Source: Herbiconiux sp. L3-i23 (GTDB lineage: Bacteria; Actinomycetota; Actinomycetes; Actinomycetales; Microbacteriaceae). From it: a DNA stretch of 64,000 bases. Below, one piece after another: positions 15,945 through 25,696 of the stretch. The translations under genes were made by a program, and so were the position numbers. The notes below the pieces were generated by a model. It saw nothing but the letters and a program-made list of their open reading frames with translations, searched no databases and was not told the origin of the DNA. Within the stretch, counting starts at the first letter, position 1, and the number at the start of each line of letters is the position of its first letter. The stretch covers positions 2,542,001 to 2,606,000 of the forward strand of contig NZ_AP025737.1 of the NCBI RefSeq assembly GCF_023734115.1, read 5' to 3'.

Positions 15945-17552
15945 TCACGCCGCCGGCGTCGGGGCGGCGGCGTCCTCGACTTCCTGCTCGATGCGCGGGA
16001 AGAGCGCTTCGAGCTTCGTGACGGTCGATCCGGCGGGCAGGACACCCCACCGTCCGGCCTCGCGGAGACGCTGGTCGGCGAGCGCACCGACGCTCTGCTC
16101 GGCTCCGAGCGACGTCCACAGCTTCGCGGTCGCCTTCGGGATCACCGGCGAGAGCAGCACGGCGAGCGCGCGCAGCCCCTCGGCCGCCGTGTACAGCACG
16201 GTGGACAACCGGTCGCGGTTCGCGGGATTCTTCGCGAGCACCCACGGTTCCTGCTCGGTGATGTAGCCGTTCAGCTCGTCGACGATCGTCCAGACGGCCG
16301 CGATGGCCTCGTGGATCGCGAAACGCTCGATCGCGGCGTCGGAGTCGGCGACCGCCTTCTCGACGGTGCGACGCACCACGAGGTCGGCGTCGGTCGGCAG
16401 GGCTTCGGCCGGGACGACGCCGTCGCAGTACCTCGTGATCATCGCGGTGACGCGGGAGGCGAGATTGCCGAAACCGTTCGCGAGCTCGGCCTGGTAGCGG
16501 GCCGACAGGTCCTCCCAGCTGAACGAGCCGTCCTGACCGAAGGTGATCGCGCGCATGAAGTAGTAGCGGAACGCATCCGAGCCGAACACGTCGGTGATCT
16601 GCTCGGGGGCGATGCCGGTGAGCTTCGACTTCGACATCTTCTCGCCGCCGACGAGCAACCAGCCGTGCGCGAAGACGTGCTTCGGCACTTCCAGGCCCGC
16701 GGCCATCAGCATCGCGGGCCAGATGACGGCGTGGAAGCGGAGGATGTCCTTGCCGACGAGTTGCACCCCGGGCCAGCGGCGCTCGAAGTTCTTCTCGTCG
16801 ACGCCGTAGCCGACGGCGGTCGCGTAGTTCAGCAGGGCGTCGAACCAGACGTAGAGGATGTGGTCCGAGTCCCACGGGATCGGGATGCCCCAGTCGAAGC
16901 TCGACCGCGAGATCGACAGGTCGGCGAGTCCCTGCTTCACGAACGAGACGACCTCGTTGCGGGCGCTCTCGGGCTGCACGAAGTCGGGCCGGGCCTCGTA
17001 GAGGGCGAGCAGCTTCTCCTGGAAGTCGCTCATGCGGAAGAAGTAGTTGCGCTCCTGAAGAAGCTCGACCGGCTTCGAGTGGATGGCGCACACCAGCTGC
17101 CCTTCGAAGGGTCCGGTGCCCTCGACGAGCTCGCTCTGCTGCTTGTACTCCTCGCAGCCGACGCAGTAGTAGCCCTCGTACTCGCCGGTGTAGATGTAGC
17201 CGTCGTCGTGCAGCTTCGACACGAACGCCTGCACCCCGCTTTCGTGGCGGGGCTGCGTGGTGCGGATGAAGTCGTCGTTGGCGATGTCGAGAGTCTTCAG
17301 CAGCGGGATCCAGGATTCGGCGACGAGACGATCGGCCCACTCGCCGGGCGTCATGCCCCCGGCCGCGGCGGTGCGCAGCATCTTCTGGCCGTGCTCGTCG
17401 GTGCCGGTGAGCAGCCACGTGTCGTCGCCCGCCTGCCGGTGCCAGCGCGCGAGCACGTCAGCGGCGACCTCGGTGTACCCGTGGCCGATGTGCGGGACGT
17501 CGCTCGGGTAGAAGATCGGCGTCGTGATGTAGAAGGAGTCGCCGGAAGACAT
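15945..17552 (-). CDS. metG: methionyl-tRNA synthetase
   Basis: The 535-residue class I synthetase shows HIGH (residues 21-24 of PHIGHGY), a Cys-containing insertion (YYCVGCEEY), WFDALLNY, and KMSKS before the anticodon-binding helical domain. There is no C-terminal tRNA-binding extension, as is normal for the shorter MetG1 type. TAGGAT lies seven bases before the ATG at 17552, so this start is preferred over the in-frame ATG at 17561. It heads the metG-tatD-rsmA operon. Confidence 0.96.
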   Translation of the reverse strand: MSSGDSFYITTPIFYPSDVPHIGHGYTEVAADVLARWHRQAGDDTWLLTGTDEHGQKMLRTAAAGGMTPGEWADRLVAESWIPLLKTLDIANDDFIRTTQPRHESGVQAFVSKLHDDGYIYTGEYEGYYCVGCEEYKQQSELVEGTGPFEGQLVCAIHSKPVELLQERNYFFRMSDFQEKLLALYEARPDFVQPESARNEVVSFVKQGLADLSISRSSFDWGIPIPWDSDHILYVWFDALLNYATAVGYGVDEKNFERRWPGVQLVGKDILRFHAVIWPAMLMAAGLEVPKHVFAHGWLLVGGEKMSKSKLTGIAPEQITDVFGSDAFRYYFMRAITFGQDGSFSWEDLSARYQAELANGFGNLASRVTAMITRYCDGVVPAEALPTDADLVVRRTVEKAVADSDAAIERFAIHEAIAAVWTIVDELNGYITEQEPWVLAKNPANRDRLSTVLYTAAEGLRALAVLLSPVIPKATAKLWTSLGAEQSVGALADQRLREAGRWGVLPAGSTVTKLEALFPRIEQEVEDAAAPTPAA

Positions 17553-17594
17553 GGCTGACATCCTACTTTCGTAGCGGCGTGCCGCCGTGCGCGG

Positions 17595-18542
17595 TTACGC
17601 GACCCTCCTGGGCGCGAGGGGGCGGATGTCGATCACGACCTTGCCGAGCCCGTGCCCCTTCGCGACCTGCTCGTAGGCGTCGCGGACGCGCTCGAGCGGG
17701 AAGCTGGCATACACGGGCAGCTCCACCTGCCGGCTGGCGAGGAGCCGAGCGAGCTCCCTGAGCACCGGGGCGGGCTCGACCGAGTCCTGACCTTTCGTCG
17801 ACGCGCCGGTGCGCTCCGCCGCGTCGAAGTCGATGATCGTGTTGATCCGCGACGTCGCGACTCCGAGCTCCACCGCCAGATCGACGTATCCCCCGCCGTG
17901 CGCGTCGATCATCGCGTCGACCCCACGGGGTGCTGCACGTCGGATGCGGTCGGCCAGTCCGTCGCCGTAGACGACGGGCACCGCGCCGAGCCCTCGGAGG
18001 TAGTCGTGACGCGCCTCGCTCGCGGCGGCGATCACGGTGGCGCCGCGCCCGATGGCGAGTTGAGTGGCGAGGACCCCGACGCCGCCCGCCGCTCCCGCGA
18101 CGACGACCGTGTCGCCCTCCTTCGCGTCGACGGCGTCGACGCAGGCCCACGCGGTGGTGCCGACGACGTAGAGCGAGCCCGCGGTGTGCCAGTCGAGCCC
18201 TTCGGGCTTCGCGATCAGCCGGTCGGCGGCCACGGTGACGAACTCGGCCTGGGCGTTGCGTCCGTCGCTGAAACCGATGACCTCGTCACCGGCCGAGAAG
18301 CCGGTCACGTCGGAGCCGACCGCGGCGACGAGACCCGCGAAGTCGCTGCCCTGCCCCTCGGGGAACCGCGCCGGATAGAGCTCGGCCATGGCGCCCTCGC
18401 GGATGCCGATCTCGCCCGGGTTCGCGCCGGCCGCGACGACGGCCACCTTCACCTCGCCGGGCCCAGGAGCCGGGTCGTCGACCTGCACGAGCTCGAGCAC
18501 ATCGGGACCGCCGTACGCGCTGAATCGGACCGCTGTCGACAT
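17595..18542 (-). CDS. zinc-independent medium-chain dehydrogenase (quinone oxidoreductase-like)
   Basis: The 315-residue MDR protein has the GroES-like N-domain (AAGANPGEIGIREG, GSDFAGLV) and the NAD(P) fold with AGAAGGVGVLATQLA. The Cys and His zinc ligands of alcohol dehydrogenases are missing, as in NADPH:quinone reductases. It probably reduces quinones or enones. GGAGG precedes the ATG at 18542. It sits between rsmI and metG on the same strand but with its own ribosome site and gap. Confidence 0.88.
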   Translation of the reverse strand: MSTAVRFSAYGGPDVLELVQVDDPAPGPGEVKVAVVAAGANPGEIGIREGAMAELYPARFPEGQGSDFAGLVAAVGSDVTGFSAGDEVIGFSDGRNAQAEFVTVAADRLIAKPEGLDWHTAGSLYVVGTTAWACVDAVDAKEGDTVVVAGAAGGVGVLATQLAIGRGATVIAAASEARHDYLRGLGAVPVVYGDGLADRIRRAAPRGVDAMIDAHGGGYVDLAVELGVATSRINTIIDFDAAERTGASTKGQDSVEPAPVLRELARLLASRQVELPVYASFPLERVRDAYEQVAKGHGLGKVVIDIRPLAPRRVA

Positions 18543-18726
18543 CGTTCCTCCATCTCGCCATCGGATCTTCACCTGAGCAAGTGTCGGAATCGAAACTGGG
18601 ATGAGCGGCGGAATCCAGGGTTCTCTCATGCCGCTCGCCGCATCTTGCCCGCGTTCGCCGGGCGGATGTCGAGCCAAAGGGCGATTCCTGATGCCGCGCC
18701 GAGCTTCAGCCGAACGGAATGGGAGG

Positions 18727-19545
18727 TCAGCGTCGAGCGGCGAGAGCGGCCTCGTACAGGTCGCGACGGGACAGCCCGGTCTCGGCCCCGACCTCGGACG
18801 CCGCCTCCTTGAGCCGGGCACCCGATGCGACGAGCGCGAGCACCTGGCGCACCCCGTCCTCGAGCGACACGACGGCGGCGGCCGCGCCCTCCACCACGAC
18901 GCAGATCTCGCCGCGCGCTCCATCGACGAACCGCTCGGCGAGGTCGGCGGCGGTGCCGCGCACGACCTCTTCGTGCAGCTTCGTCAGCTCGCGACAGACG
19001 ACGACACGACGGTCGGCGCCGAACGTCTCCGACAGGTCGGCGAGGAAATCGCCGAGCCGCTGCGGCGACTCGAAGAAGACGAGGGTGCGCGATTCGCGAG
19101 CCAGCGACGCGAGAAGCGCGCGACGTTCGCCCTGCTTCCTCGGTGGGAACCCCTCGAATGCGAACCGGTCGGTCGGCAGGCCGGACACGGCGAGCGCGGT
19201 CGGCACCGCGGAGGCACCGGGCAACGCCGTAACCGCGACGCCGGCGTCGACGGCCGCCGCGACCAGCCGGTACCCGGGATCGGACACCGTCGGCATGCCC
19301 GCGTCGCTCACGACCAGCACGTCGGCATCCGCGGCGAGCGCGACGAGTTCGCCGATGCGTTCGCGTTCGTTGTGATCGTTCAGCGAGATGAGCCGAGGAC
19401 GGGACTCGACACCGAGTCCGCGCATCAGCCGCTGCACCACACGGGTGTCCTCGGCGGCGATGACGGTGGCCGTCTTCAACGTCTCGACGAGTCGGCCGGT
19501 CGCGTCGCCGAGGTTGCCGATCGGCGTTGCGGCGAGCACGAGCAC
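18727..19545 (-). CDS. rsmI: 16S rRNA (cytidine-1402-2'-O)-methyltransferase
   Basis: The 272-residue protein has the tetrapyrrole-methylase fold: LAATPIGNLGD, AAEDTRVVQRLM, SDAGMPTVSDPGYRLV, and LPGASAVPTAL. RsmI methylates the ribose of C1402 in 16S rRNA. It starts with GTG. It is divergent from the pmt mannosyltransferase, an arrangement typical of actinobacteria, with a 51-bp gap carrying both promoters; GACACT lies six bases before this start. Confidence 0.94.
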   Translation of the reverse strand: MLVLAATPIGNLGDATGRLVETLKTATVIAAEDTRVVQRLMRGLGVESRPRLISLNDHNERERIGELVALAADADVLVVSDAGMPTVSDPGYRLVAAAVDAGVAVTALPGASAVPTALAVSGLPTDRFAFEGFPPRKQGERRALLASLARESRTLVFFESPQRLGDFLADLSETFGADRRVVVCRELTKLHEEVVRGTAADLAERFVDGARGEICVVVEGAAAAVVSLEDGVRQVLALVASGARLKEAASEVGAETGLSRRDLYEAALAARR

Positions 19546-19596
19546 TCCCCCAGTGTCCCACGCGGCGCAGCGCCCGTCGGCGTCTAGGGTGGGCGG

Positions 19597-21267
19597 GTGA
19601 GCGCCGCCCCCACTCTCCGCGAGAAGACCGCGGGCCGAGGCCGGTGGGCGGTCGTCGCGGCGTCACCGTGGTGGCGCTGGGGTGGGCCGATCGGCGTCAC
19701 GATCCTCGCCGCCGTCCTGCGCCTGCAGAGCCTGGGGCACCCGGCGACGCTGATGTTCGACGAGACCTTCTACGTGAAGGACGCGTGGACGATCCTCAAC
19801 CTCGGTTACGAGGGCTCCTGGCCCGATGGAGCCGACGAGTCGTTCAACTCGGGCGACGTCGACGTCTTCCGGACGACGGCCTCCTATCCCGCGCATCCGC
19901 CGCTCGGCAAGTGGCTGATCGCGCTCGGCATCGCCGCACTCGGGCCGACCGACCCGACCGGGTGGCGGCTCTCCGTCGCGGTCGCGGGCATCCTCGGCGT
20001 CGTCCTGCTGATGCTGATCGCCCAGCGGATGTGGCGCAACACGACACTCACGGTGCTGGCCGGCGGTCTGTTCGCGATCGACGGGCACGCCATCGCGCTG
20101 TCACGGGTCGGCCTGCTCGACAACTTCGTCATGCTGTTCGGACTCCTCGGCTTCGGCGCGGTGCTGCTCGACCGCCTGGGCGCCGACCGGCGTCTCGACC
20201 GGTGGCTCGACAAGGGAGCCGGTGCGGCGGCGTCGCGCTGGGGTCCCGCGCTGTGGAACCGGCCCTGGCTCATCGCCGCAGGCGCCGCGTTCGGGCTGAT
20301 GACCGCGGTCAAGTGGTCGGGGCTCTACTTCCTGGCCTTCTTCGCGCTCTACACCGTGGCCGCGGATGCGCTGCAGCGCCGCCGGGCGGGCATCCCCCTG
20401 TGGGCCTGGGGGACGCTGCTGAAGCAGGCGCCGGTCACGTTCGTGCTGATGGTCCCGATCGCACTGGTGGCGTATCTCGCGAGCTGGTCGGGGTGGTTCC
20501 TCACGAGCGGCGGCTACGACCGCAACTGGATCGCCGACGGCGGCGAACGCTGGACCGGTGCTCTGGCCTGGGTGCCCGACGTCCTGCAGAACCTATGGCA
20601 CTGGCACGCCGGCATCTATGCGTTCCACAACGGGCTGAGCGCGAGCCACCCCTACGCGACGCCCGCCATCCTCTGGCCGCTGCTCGCGCGTCCGACGCAG
20701 ATCTACTACCAGGGCAGCGCGAACGGCGAGAACGGCTGCGGCTTCGACTACTGCTCCGAGATCGTCTGGTCGATCGCGAACCCGATCCTCTGGTGGGCGG
20801 CATGCGCCGCCGCGCTCTACCTGCTGTACCGCTTCATCCGTCACCGGGAGTGGCTGTCGGGTCTGGTACTGACCGGGATCGCCGCCGGGTATCTGCCGTG
20901 GCTGCTCTACCCGACCCGCACGATGTTCCAGTTCTACGCCATCGCGTTCGAGCCCTCCCTGCTGCTCTGCCTGGTGGCGACGCTGGGGATCGTGCTCGGG
21001 ATCCTTCCCGCGGGCCCGCACTCGCGTCCAGCCGCTTCCTCCGTCGACGGAGGTGACTCTCCTCCGAGCGCGTGGACGTCGGCGATGGCCAGGATGCGCG
21101 CCATCGTTCCAGCGTCATGGAGCGAACTCGCGGTCCGGCGACGCTTCGTCGTGGTGTTCCTCGCGCTCGTCGTCGCGGTCAGTGCCTTCTTTTATCCGCT
21201 GTGGACGGGGATGCAGACGCCGTTCTGGTTCTGGACGCTGCACGTCTGGCTGCCCAGCTGGGTCTGA
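19597..21267 (+). CDS. pmt: dolichyl/polyprenyl-phosphate-mannose--protein mannosyltransferase
   Basis: The 556-residue GT39 membrane protein has the catalytic N-terminal loop HPATLMFDETFYVKDAW (acidic DE pair) and a second HPPLGKWLIA loop, followed by about ten membrane helices. It transfers mannose from polyprenyl-phosphate-mannose to Ser/Thr of secreted proteins at the membrane. The GTG start lies just after TAGGGT. Its partner rsmI is transcribed divergently. The C-terminal loop near residues 470-500 is less conserved and Ser/Pro-rich. Confidence 0.95.
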   Translation: MSAAPTLREKTAGRGRWAVVAASPWWRWGGPIGVTILAAVLRLQSLGHPATLMFDETFYVKDAWTILNLGYEGSWPDGADESFNSGDVDVFRTTASYPAHPPLGKWLIALGIAALGPTDPTGWRLSVAVAGILGVVLLMLIAQRMWRNTTLTVLAGGLFAIDGHAIALSRVGLLDNFVMLFGLLGFGAVLLDRLGADRRLDRWLDKGAGAAASRWGPALWNRPWLIAAGAAFGLMTAVKWSGLYFLAFFALYTVAADALQRRRAGIPLWAWGTLLKQAPVTFVLMVPIALVAYLASWSGWFLTSGGYDRNWIADGGERWTGALAWVPDVLQNLWHWHAGIYAFHNGLSASHPYATPAILWPLLARPTQIYYQGSANGENGCGFDYCSEIVWSIANPILWWAACAAALYLLYRFIRHREWLSGLVLTGIAAGYLPWLLYPTRTMFQFYAIAFEPSLLLCLVATLGIVLGILPAGPHSRPAASSVDGGDSPPSAWTSAMARMRAIVPASWSELAVRRRFVVVFLALVVAVSAFFYPLWTGMQTPFWFWTLHVWLPSWV

Positions 21268-21273
21268 TGCCAC

Positions 21274-21804
21274 TCAGCCGACCCGGTTGCGGTCGCCTTC
21301 GTCAGTGACCGCCCCGACCTCGTCGGCGTCGATCTCGTTGTCGTTGCCGCGGATCGTGAGCTCTGCGATGACGGTGTCGACGTCGATCTCGTTGCGATCG
21401 CCGTTGAGGAAGAGCGAGCCGAGCTCGTCGGTGTCGGCATCGTTGTCGTTGCCGCTCACAGTGAGGGTGCCGACGGAGGTGAGGTCGACCTCGTTGCGAT
21501 CGCCGACGATCTCGAAGACCTCGACTCTCCGAGCATCGACATCGATGTCGTTGCCCGCGATCGCGATGCTCGCACAGTCGTCGAAGCGGTACTCGCCGGG
21601 TGCGGTGATGCGCGCCTCGCCGTCGACGCAACGCCCGTCCGGCGCCGCCTCCGATGCGGAAGGGATCGGGGTCGACGAATCGCGGTCTCGACCGTCTCCC
21701 TCCCGCGAGCCCGCGTCGCGGGGTCCGAACGGGATCGGAACGCAGGCGGTCAGCAGAAGGGCCGCCGCGGCGATCGTGACGGCGGACTGCAGGGGTCGTC
21801 TCAT
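21274..21804 (-). CDS. DUF3060-type lipoprotein with beta-helix repeats
   Basis: The 176-residue protein has a signal peptide ending in LLLTACV, so it is a lipoprotein, followed by a charged linker and a repeat domain. GNDNDADTDE, GDRNEIDVD and GNDNEIDADE recur about every 20 residues, a right-handed beta-helix pattern seen in DUF3060 proteins. The start at 21804 is set by the signal peptide; CATTCT lies six bases before it. It converges on pmt with a 6-bp gap. Function is unknown. Confidence 0.8.
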   Translation of the reverse strand: MRRPLQSAVTIAAAALLLTACVPIPFGPRDAGSREGDGRDRDSSTPIPSASEAAPDGRCVDGEARITAPGEYRFDDCASIAIAGNDIDVDARRVEVFEIVGDRNEVDLTSVGTLTVSGNDNDADTDELGSLFLNGDRNEIDVDTVIAELTIRGNDNEIDADEVGAVTDEGDRNRVG

Positions 21805-21838
21805 CCGACGAGAATGTCCGACCGACCTGGAGGCGGGC

Positions 21839-22231
21839 TCAGCTGCCCGACAGCCCCGCGCGCAGCGAGTGGTCGACGCGCGCGGCCGCCGCACGTGCGG
21901 CGGGACTCCCTTCGCAGCCGATCCACGCGTGGAAGCTGCACGGCTTCTCGGCGGCGTCCTCGGGCATCCACTCGTCGAGCCACGCGTCCGCCGCGCGGGC
22001 GACGCCCTCGCCGACCGTGATGTCTCCGAACGCATCGGACACCGGCGGCACACGACGCACCTGGACGCGACGGGGCAGATCGAGCAGCGGCAGCTCGTCC
22101 GTGGATTCGATGACGACCTGACCGTAGGTGCACATCGGCATCGTCGCGAGCATCGCCTCGATCGTCACGAGATCGTCGGGCACACCGCCGAGGAAGACGT
22201 GTACTGAGGGATCCGGAACGGTGCGTGCCAC
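21839..22231 (-). CDS. stand-alone siderophore-interacting-protein C-terminal-like domain
   Basis: The 130-residue protein resembles the NAD(P)H-side domain of SIP/ViuB siderophore reductases: LVTIEAMLATMP, QVVIESTDEL and a final HAWIGCEGSPAARAA that matches the usual WVAGE segment. The FAD-binding half is absent, so it is not a complete reductase. The GTG start lies six bases after TAAGAT, which is overlapped by an iron box. Iron control strongly supports a role in iron or siderophore handling. The domain call is by eye. Confidence 0.65.
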   Translation of the reverse strand: MARTVPDPSVHVFLGGVPDDLVTIEAMLATMPMCTYGQVVIESTDELPLLDLPRRVQVRRVPPVSDAFGDITVGEGVARAADAWLDEWMPEDAAEKPCSFHAWIGCEGSPAARAAAARVDHSLRAGLSGS

Positions 22232-22237
22232 GTCGGC

Positions 22238-22259
22238 ATCTTAGGCACGCCTAACCTGA
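22238..22259 (-). promoter_or_regulatory. DtxR/IdeR iron box over a leaderless promoter
   Basis: The 19-bp sequence TTAGGCACGCCTAACCTGA (22241-22259) matches the DtxR/IdeR consensus TTAGGTTAGCCTAACCTAA at 15 of 19 positions. On the minus strand the -10 box TAAGAT (22243-22238) lies six bases before the GTG start of the SIP-like gene, so a repressor bound here would cover the -10 and the region upstream of it. Repression in iron-replete cells is inferred. Confidence 0.75.
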
Positions 22260-22343
22260 CTCGCCAAACGATCGGGGGCGTCGCCGACGCCGACTCAGCG
22301 GTTGCTCAGCCGCGCCCGGCCCCGTCAGTCCTTCGTGAGCGGG

Positions 22344-22682
22344 TCACTTCTTGAGAGGGTCATTGCCCCAGTTCATGAGCGAGTACCGCCACGCGGTGTG
22401 CTCGATGTCACCGCTCGGCTTCTGCGCGCTGTGGCGGTGGACGTAGCCGACGACCTTCTTCATCCACTTCACGTCGTCGTCGCTCAGATCGGCCTTCTTC
22501 GTCTGAAGCAGGTCGATGATGCGCCGGCCCGACTTGTGGCCGGTCGACTCGCCGCCGCCGGACTTGTCGCCGACCTCTTTCGACTCGTCGGTGTCGAGCC
22601 ACTTCGTCAGCTCGGACGGCGTCATGTTGACGCTCTTCTTCCAGTCGTCCCAGACCTCGTCGAGTCCCTGTGCCTCTGCCAT
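22344..22682 (-). CDS. DUF3140 domain protein
   Basis: The 112-residue soluble protein contains ELTKWLDTDESKEVG, GESTGHKSGRRIIDLL, KVVGYVHRHSAQKP and a final WRYSLMNWGNDPLK, the conserved blocks of the DUF3140 family found in actinobacteria and proteobacteria. The function of the family is not established. It sits directly upstream of the DUF255 gene's 3' end on the same strand with a 3-bp gap, so it may be the last gene of that operon. Confidence 0.85.
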   Translation of the reverse strand: MAEAQGLDEVWDDWKKSVNMTPSELTKWLDTDESKEVGDKSGGGESTGHKSGRRIIDLLQTKKADLSDDDVKWMKKVVGYVHRHSAQKPSGDIEHTAWRYSLMNWGNDPLKK

Positions 22683-22685
22683 GGC

Positions 22686-24566
22686 TCAGAGCGTGGTCGG
22701 CGAAGCTGAAGAGCCGCCGGGCGAGCGCTGAACGAGAAGTGCAGCGAGGTCGGCGGGCGCCGACACCGGGAGCCGGCAGACGAGGTCCTCGCACAGGTAG
22801 GCGACATCGCGGTCGTGGCGGGGCACCCGACCCGCGAAGAGATCGAATCCCGCCTCCGCGAAAGCGGCGGCCTGTGCCCGCGACACGATGGTGACGAGAG
22901 TGGTGCCCGCCGCGTCGAGCGCGAGACGCGCGAGCGGACCGTCGGCCTCCTCGGTCACGACGAGCAGCTCGCGAGACGGCGCCCGCAGGTCGGCGAGGAC
23001 GCTGAGCGTGCCACCCATCGAGATCGGACGCGACGCCGCGAGCCCCGCCACCGGCGCGAGAGTCTTCTCGGCCACGCGACGGTATCGGCGGTCCCCGGTC
23101 AGCTCGTACAGGGTGAGCGATGCCGACGCGATCTGCGACAGCCCCGACGGGTAGGCGCCCTCGCTCGGGTCGAGCGGCAGACCGAGGCCGTGCGAGGCGA
23201 GAGTCGGGTCGCCTCCCCCGGGAAGCGCGATCCCGTCCCCGTCGGTCACCCGGTCGATGAGGTCCCGCGCGGCGACCGCATAACCGGCCTCGCCGCTCGC
23301 GAGTGCGAGGTCGAGCAGTCCACGGGCCAGCATCCCGTAATCCTCGAGGGCCGCCGCAGCGTCGGATTCACGGCCGTCGAGGCTCGCGCGGACGAACCGA
23401 TCGGGGCGGACGTGGGCCTCGAGGAGCCGGTCGGCGGCCTCGGCGGCGAGCGCCACCCAGTCCGGGCGTCCGGCACGGCGGCCGGCGACCGCGAGCGCGC
23501 CGATCGCGAGGCCGTTCCATCCCGTGAGAACCTTGCCGTCGACCGCGGGGCGCGGCTGCCCCGTGCGCTGCCCTGCCGACAGCCCGTAGTAGCCGCCCTC
23601 GCTGCGGACGCCGTCGACGAGGCTCTCCGAGTCCTGCGCCGACCCGAACGCGCCGCCGTCCCGGCGGAGGACGTCGCGCAGGAACCCGACGATGCCCTCC
23701 GCGGTGACGTCGTCGCCCTCCTCCGCGTACGCCCGCAGCAACAGCGCGTTGTCGTAGAGCATCCGCTCGTAGTGCGGCTCGCTCCAGTCGCGGCGGGTGC
23801 CGTAACGGAAGAAGCCGCCCTCGACCGGGTCGCGCAGCGGCGACTGCGCCATCGCCTCGAGCATGCGCCGCGCGAGCCCCGCGGCCGCGGCGCGCGGCTC
23901 GGGCTCGAGCAGCGGGCAGTCGCCCACACGTTGCAGCATCAGCACCACCGGTGCGACGGGGAACTTGGGTGCGCCCCCGAATCCGCCGTACTGGACGTCC
24001 TCGTACTCCGCGAGCTCCGAGACCACGCGGGCGAAGTCGACCTCGCTCGCGTCGCCCGGCGGCGCGGCCGCGGAGGTCACGATGGCGGCGGCGAGCCCGT
24101 TCGAGATGTCGTCGACCTGCGCCCGCCGCTGCGTCCACGCCTCCCACACCGCGTCGAGCACCTGGCGGAACGAGGGGTGCCCGGCGACGGGCTCCGGCGG
24201 GCAGTACGTGGTGGCGAAGAACGTGCGCCCCTCGGGCGTTGCGAAGACGGTCAGCGGCCAGCCGAGGTTCTGCGTGAACGCACCCGCGGCGGTGAGGTAG
24301 CTGGCATCCACGTCGGGATGCTCCTCGCGGTCGACCTTGATCGAGACGAATCGCTCGCGGAGGAGTTCGGCGACGCCCGCGTCGCTGAAGCTCTCGCGCG
24401 CCATCACGTGGCACCAATGGCAGGTGGCGTAGCCGATGGAGATGAAGACCGGCACATCGCGTTCGCGCGCCTCGGCGAAGGGCTCGGGCCCCCACCGCCA
24501 CCAATCGACGGGATTGTCCGCATGCGAGCGGAGGTAGGGGCTGACGGCATCGCCGAGTCGGTTCAT
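22686..24566 (-). CDS. thioredoxin-domain protein of the DUF255 (YyaL/SPATA20) family
   Basis: The 626-residue protein starts [25 protein letters not shown] and has a thioredoxin-like domain with [10 protein letters not shown] (CxxC) near residue 50, then an alpha/alpha-toroid like that of N-acylglucosamine epimerases ([24 protein letters not shown]). The family's biochemical role is uncertain; glycan or thiol chemistry has been proposed. The ATG overlaps the stop of the TauE/SafE permease gene (ATGA), so the two are coupled and may act together. Confidence 0.9.
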   Translation of the reverse strand: MNRLGDAVSPYLRSHADNPVDWWRWGPEPFAEARERDVPVFISIGYATCHWCHVMARESFSDAGVAELLRERFVSIKVDREEHPDVDASYLTAAGAFTQNLGWPLTVFATPEGRTFFATTYCPPEPVAGHPSFRQVLDAVWEAWTQRRAQVDDISNGLAAAIVTSAAAPPGDASEVDFARVVSELAEYEDVQYGGFGGAPKFPVAPVVLMLQRVGDCPLLEPEPRAAAAGLARRMLEAMAQSPLRDPVEGGFFRYGTRRDWSEPHYERMLYDNALLLRAYAEEGDDVTAEGIVGFLRDVLRRDGGAFGSAQDSESLVDGVRSEGGYYGLSAGQRTGQPRPAVDGKVLTGWNGLAIGALAVAGRRAGRPDWVALAAEAADRLLEAHVRPDRFVRASLDGRESDAAAALEDYGMLARGLLDLALASGEAGYAVAARDLIDRVTDGDGIALPGGGDPTLASHGLGLPLDPSEGAYPSGLSQIASASLTLYELTGDRRYRRVAEKTLAPVAGLAASRPISMGGTLSVLADLRAPSRELLVVTEEADGPLARLALDAAGTTLVTIVSRAQAAAFAEAGFDLFAGRVPRHDRDVAYLCEDLVCRLPVSAPADLAALLVQRSPGGSSASPTTL

Positions 24567-25387
24567 GCGGGGTCGGGATCCTCTCGTCGGCGCAATGCGC
24601 GAGCCGCGAGATGACCGCGCACGGTGCGCTGGGTGAGTTGGGCTGCCGAGACCAGCAGCAGGACGGCGAACAGGATCGCCGACACCTGCGGCGACATGAC
24701 GAGGGCGAGCAGCACCCCGAGGTACGACGTCGCGGTGGCGGCGACCCCGACGAGGAGCCCGGCGCGCAGATCCACGGTGCCGGCGCGAAGGTTGGATGCG
24801 CTGCCGACGACGCTCGAGGCGATCATCATGACGAGGGAGGTGCCCTTCGCGACGAGGTCGCCGGCGCCGAAGCCGACGATGAGCACGGGAACGGCGATCA
24901 CTCCCCCGCCGACGCCGAACAGGCCCGATGCGATGCCGACGAGCAGGCCGACGCCGACGAGGATGAGCAGCACCCACCAGGGTCGATCGATGTCGTCGCC
25001 GCGCTGCACCTCGCCGACGAGCATCCGGATGGCGACCACGATCATCAGGGCGATGAAGAGCCAGCGCAGCACGACCACGTTGATGCGGCGCAGCAGCCAG
25101 GTGCCGATGAGCGAGCCGGGCACGGCGCCGACGGCGAGAGCGGCGGCGGCGAGGAGGTCGACCTCGCCTTCGAGCAGGTAGCCGATGGATCCGACGATCG
25201 AGGCGGGCACGATCGCGGCGAGCGACGTGGCCGATGCGGCCTTCTGGTCCATGCGGGCGAGCCAGACGAGCAGCGGCACCATGACGATGCCGCCACCCAC
25301 GCCGAACGCTCCGGAGAGCACTCCGCCGATCGCACCGACCACCAGCAGCAACGCCCAGGGCCGCCGCGTCTTCACCTCTTCACCCAC
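24563..25387 (-). CDS. TauE/SafE family sulfite/anion exporter
   Basis: The 274-residue protein has about eight membrane helices in two repeats, each with the family glycine motif: [15 protein letters not shown] and [15 protein letters not shown]. Members export sulfite, sulfoacetate or similar anions. The GTG at 25387 is preferred because TAGCGT lies seven bases upstream and no ribosome site is seen; the frame continues upstream into palindromic repeats. It overlaps the DUF255 gene. Confidence 0.88.
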   Translation of the reverse strand: MGEEVKTRRPWALLLVVGAIGGVLSGAFGVGGGIVMVPLLVWLARMDQKAASATSLAAIVPASIVGSIGYLLEGEVDLLAAAALAVGAVPGSLIGTWLLRRINVVVLRWLFIALMIVVAIRMLVGEVQRGDDIDRPWWVLLILVGVGLLVGIASGLFGVGGGVIAVPVLIVGFGAGDLVAKGTSLVMMIASSVVGSASNLRAGTVDLRAGLLVGVAATATSYLGVLLALVMSPQVSAILFAVLLLVSAAQLTQRTVRGHLAARALRRREDPDPA

Positions 25388-25422
25388 CCCGGCAACGCTA
25401 CGCCGGGTAGGGCGTTCCGGGC

Positions 25423-25660
25423 GAAAGCGCACGTTCCCACCCCGCCGCAGGATCCGATTGGGCCCCACGCGGCACGCTTGCCGCGAGGGATGCGGGCACA
25501 AACGCACGTTCCGGACCGCACATAACGCCGGAACGTGCGTTCTCGCTGTCTCGCCCTTCGACGCACGTCGGGCGCGGCGACGCGAGGGCGCATCCGATTC
25601 GGTCGCCGAAGCGCCGGCGAGAACGCACGTTCCGGGCGACACGCCACGCCGGAACGTGCG
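25423..25660. repeat. CGCACGTTCC hairpin repeats
   Basis: This 310-bp gap between two minus-strand genes holds two perfect hairpins built on the same arm: 25502-25515 with 25529-25542 (14 bp, AACGCACGTTCCGG) and 25624-25635 with 25649-25660 (12 bp). A single arm, GCGCACGTTCC, lies at 25427-25437. The pieces look like one small palindromic family in different states of decay. No gene is seen here. Confidence 0.7.
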
Positions 25661-25696
25661 GACAAGCCCGCAATATCGGATCTCGCGGGGGTTAGC

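Noticed and set aside
15825-17558. 577-residue frame opposite metG
   Set aside because: Composition is Arg/Asp/Glu/Val-rich with no domain, and it lies over a certain synthetase gene.
22686-24977. 763-residue version of the DUF255 protein
   Set aside because: The extra N-terminal part is the permease gene read in another frame; the ATGA overlap marks the true start at 24566.
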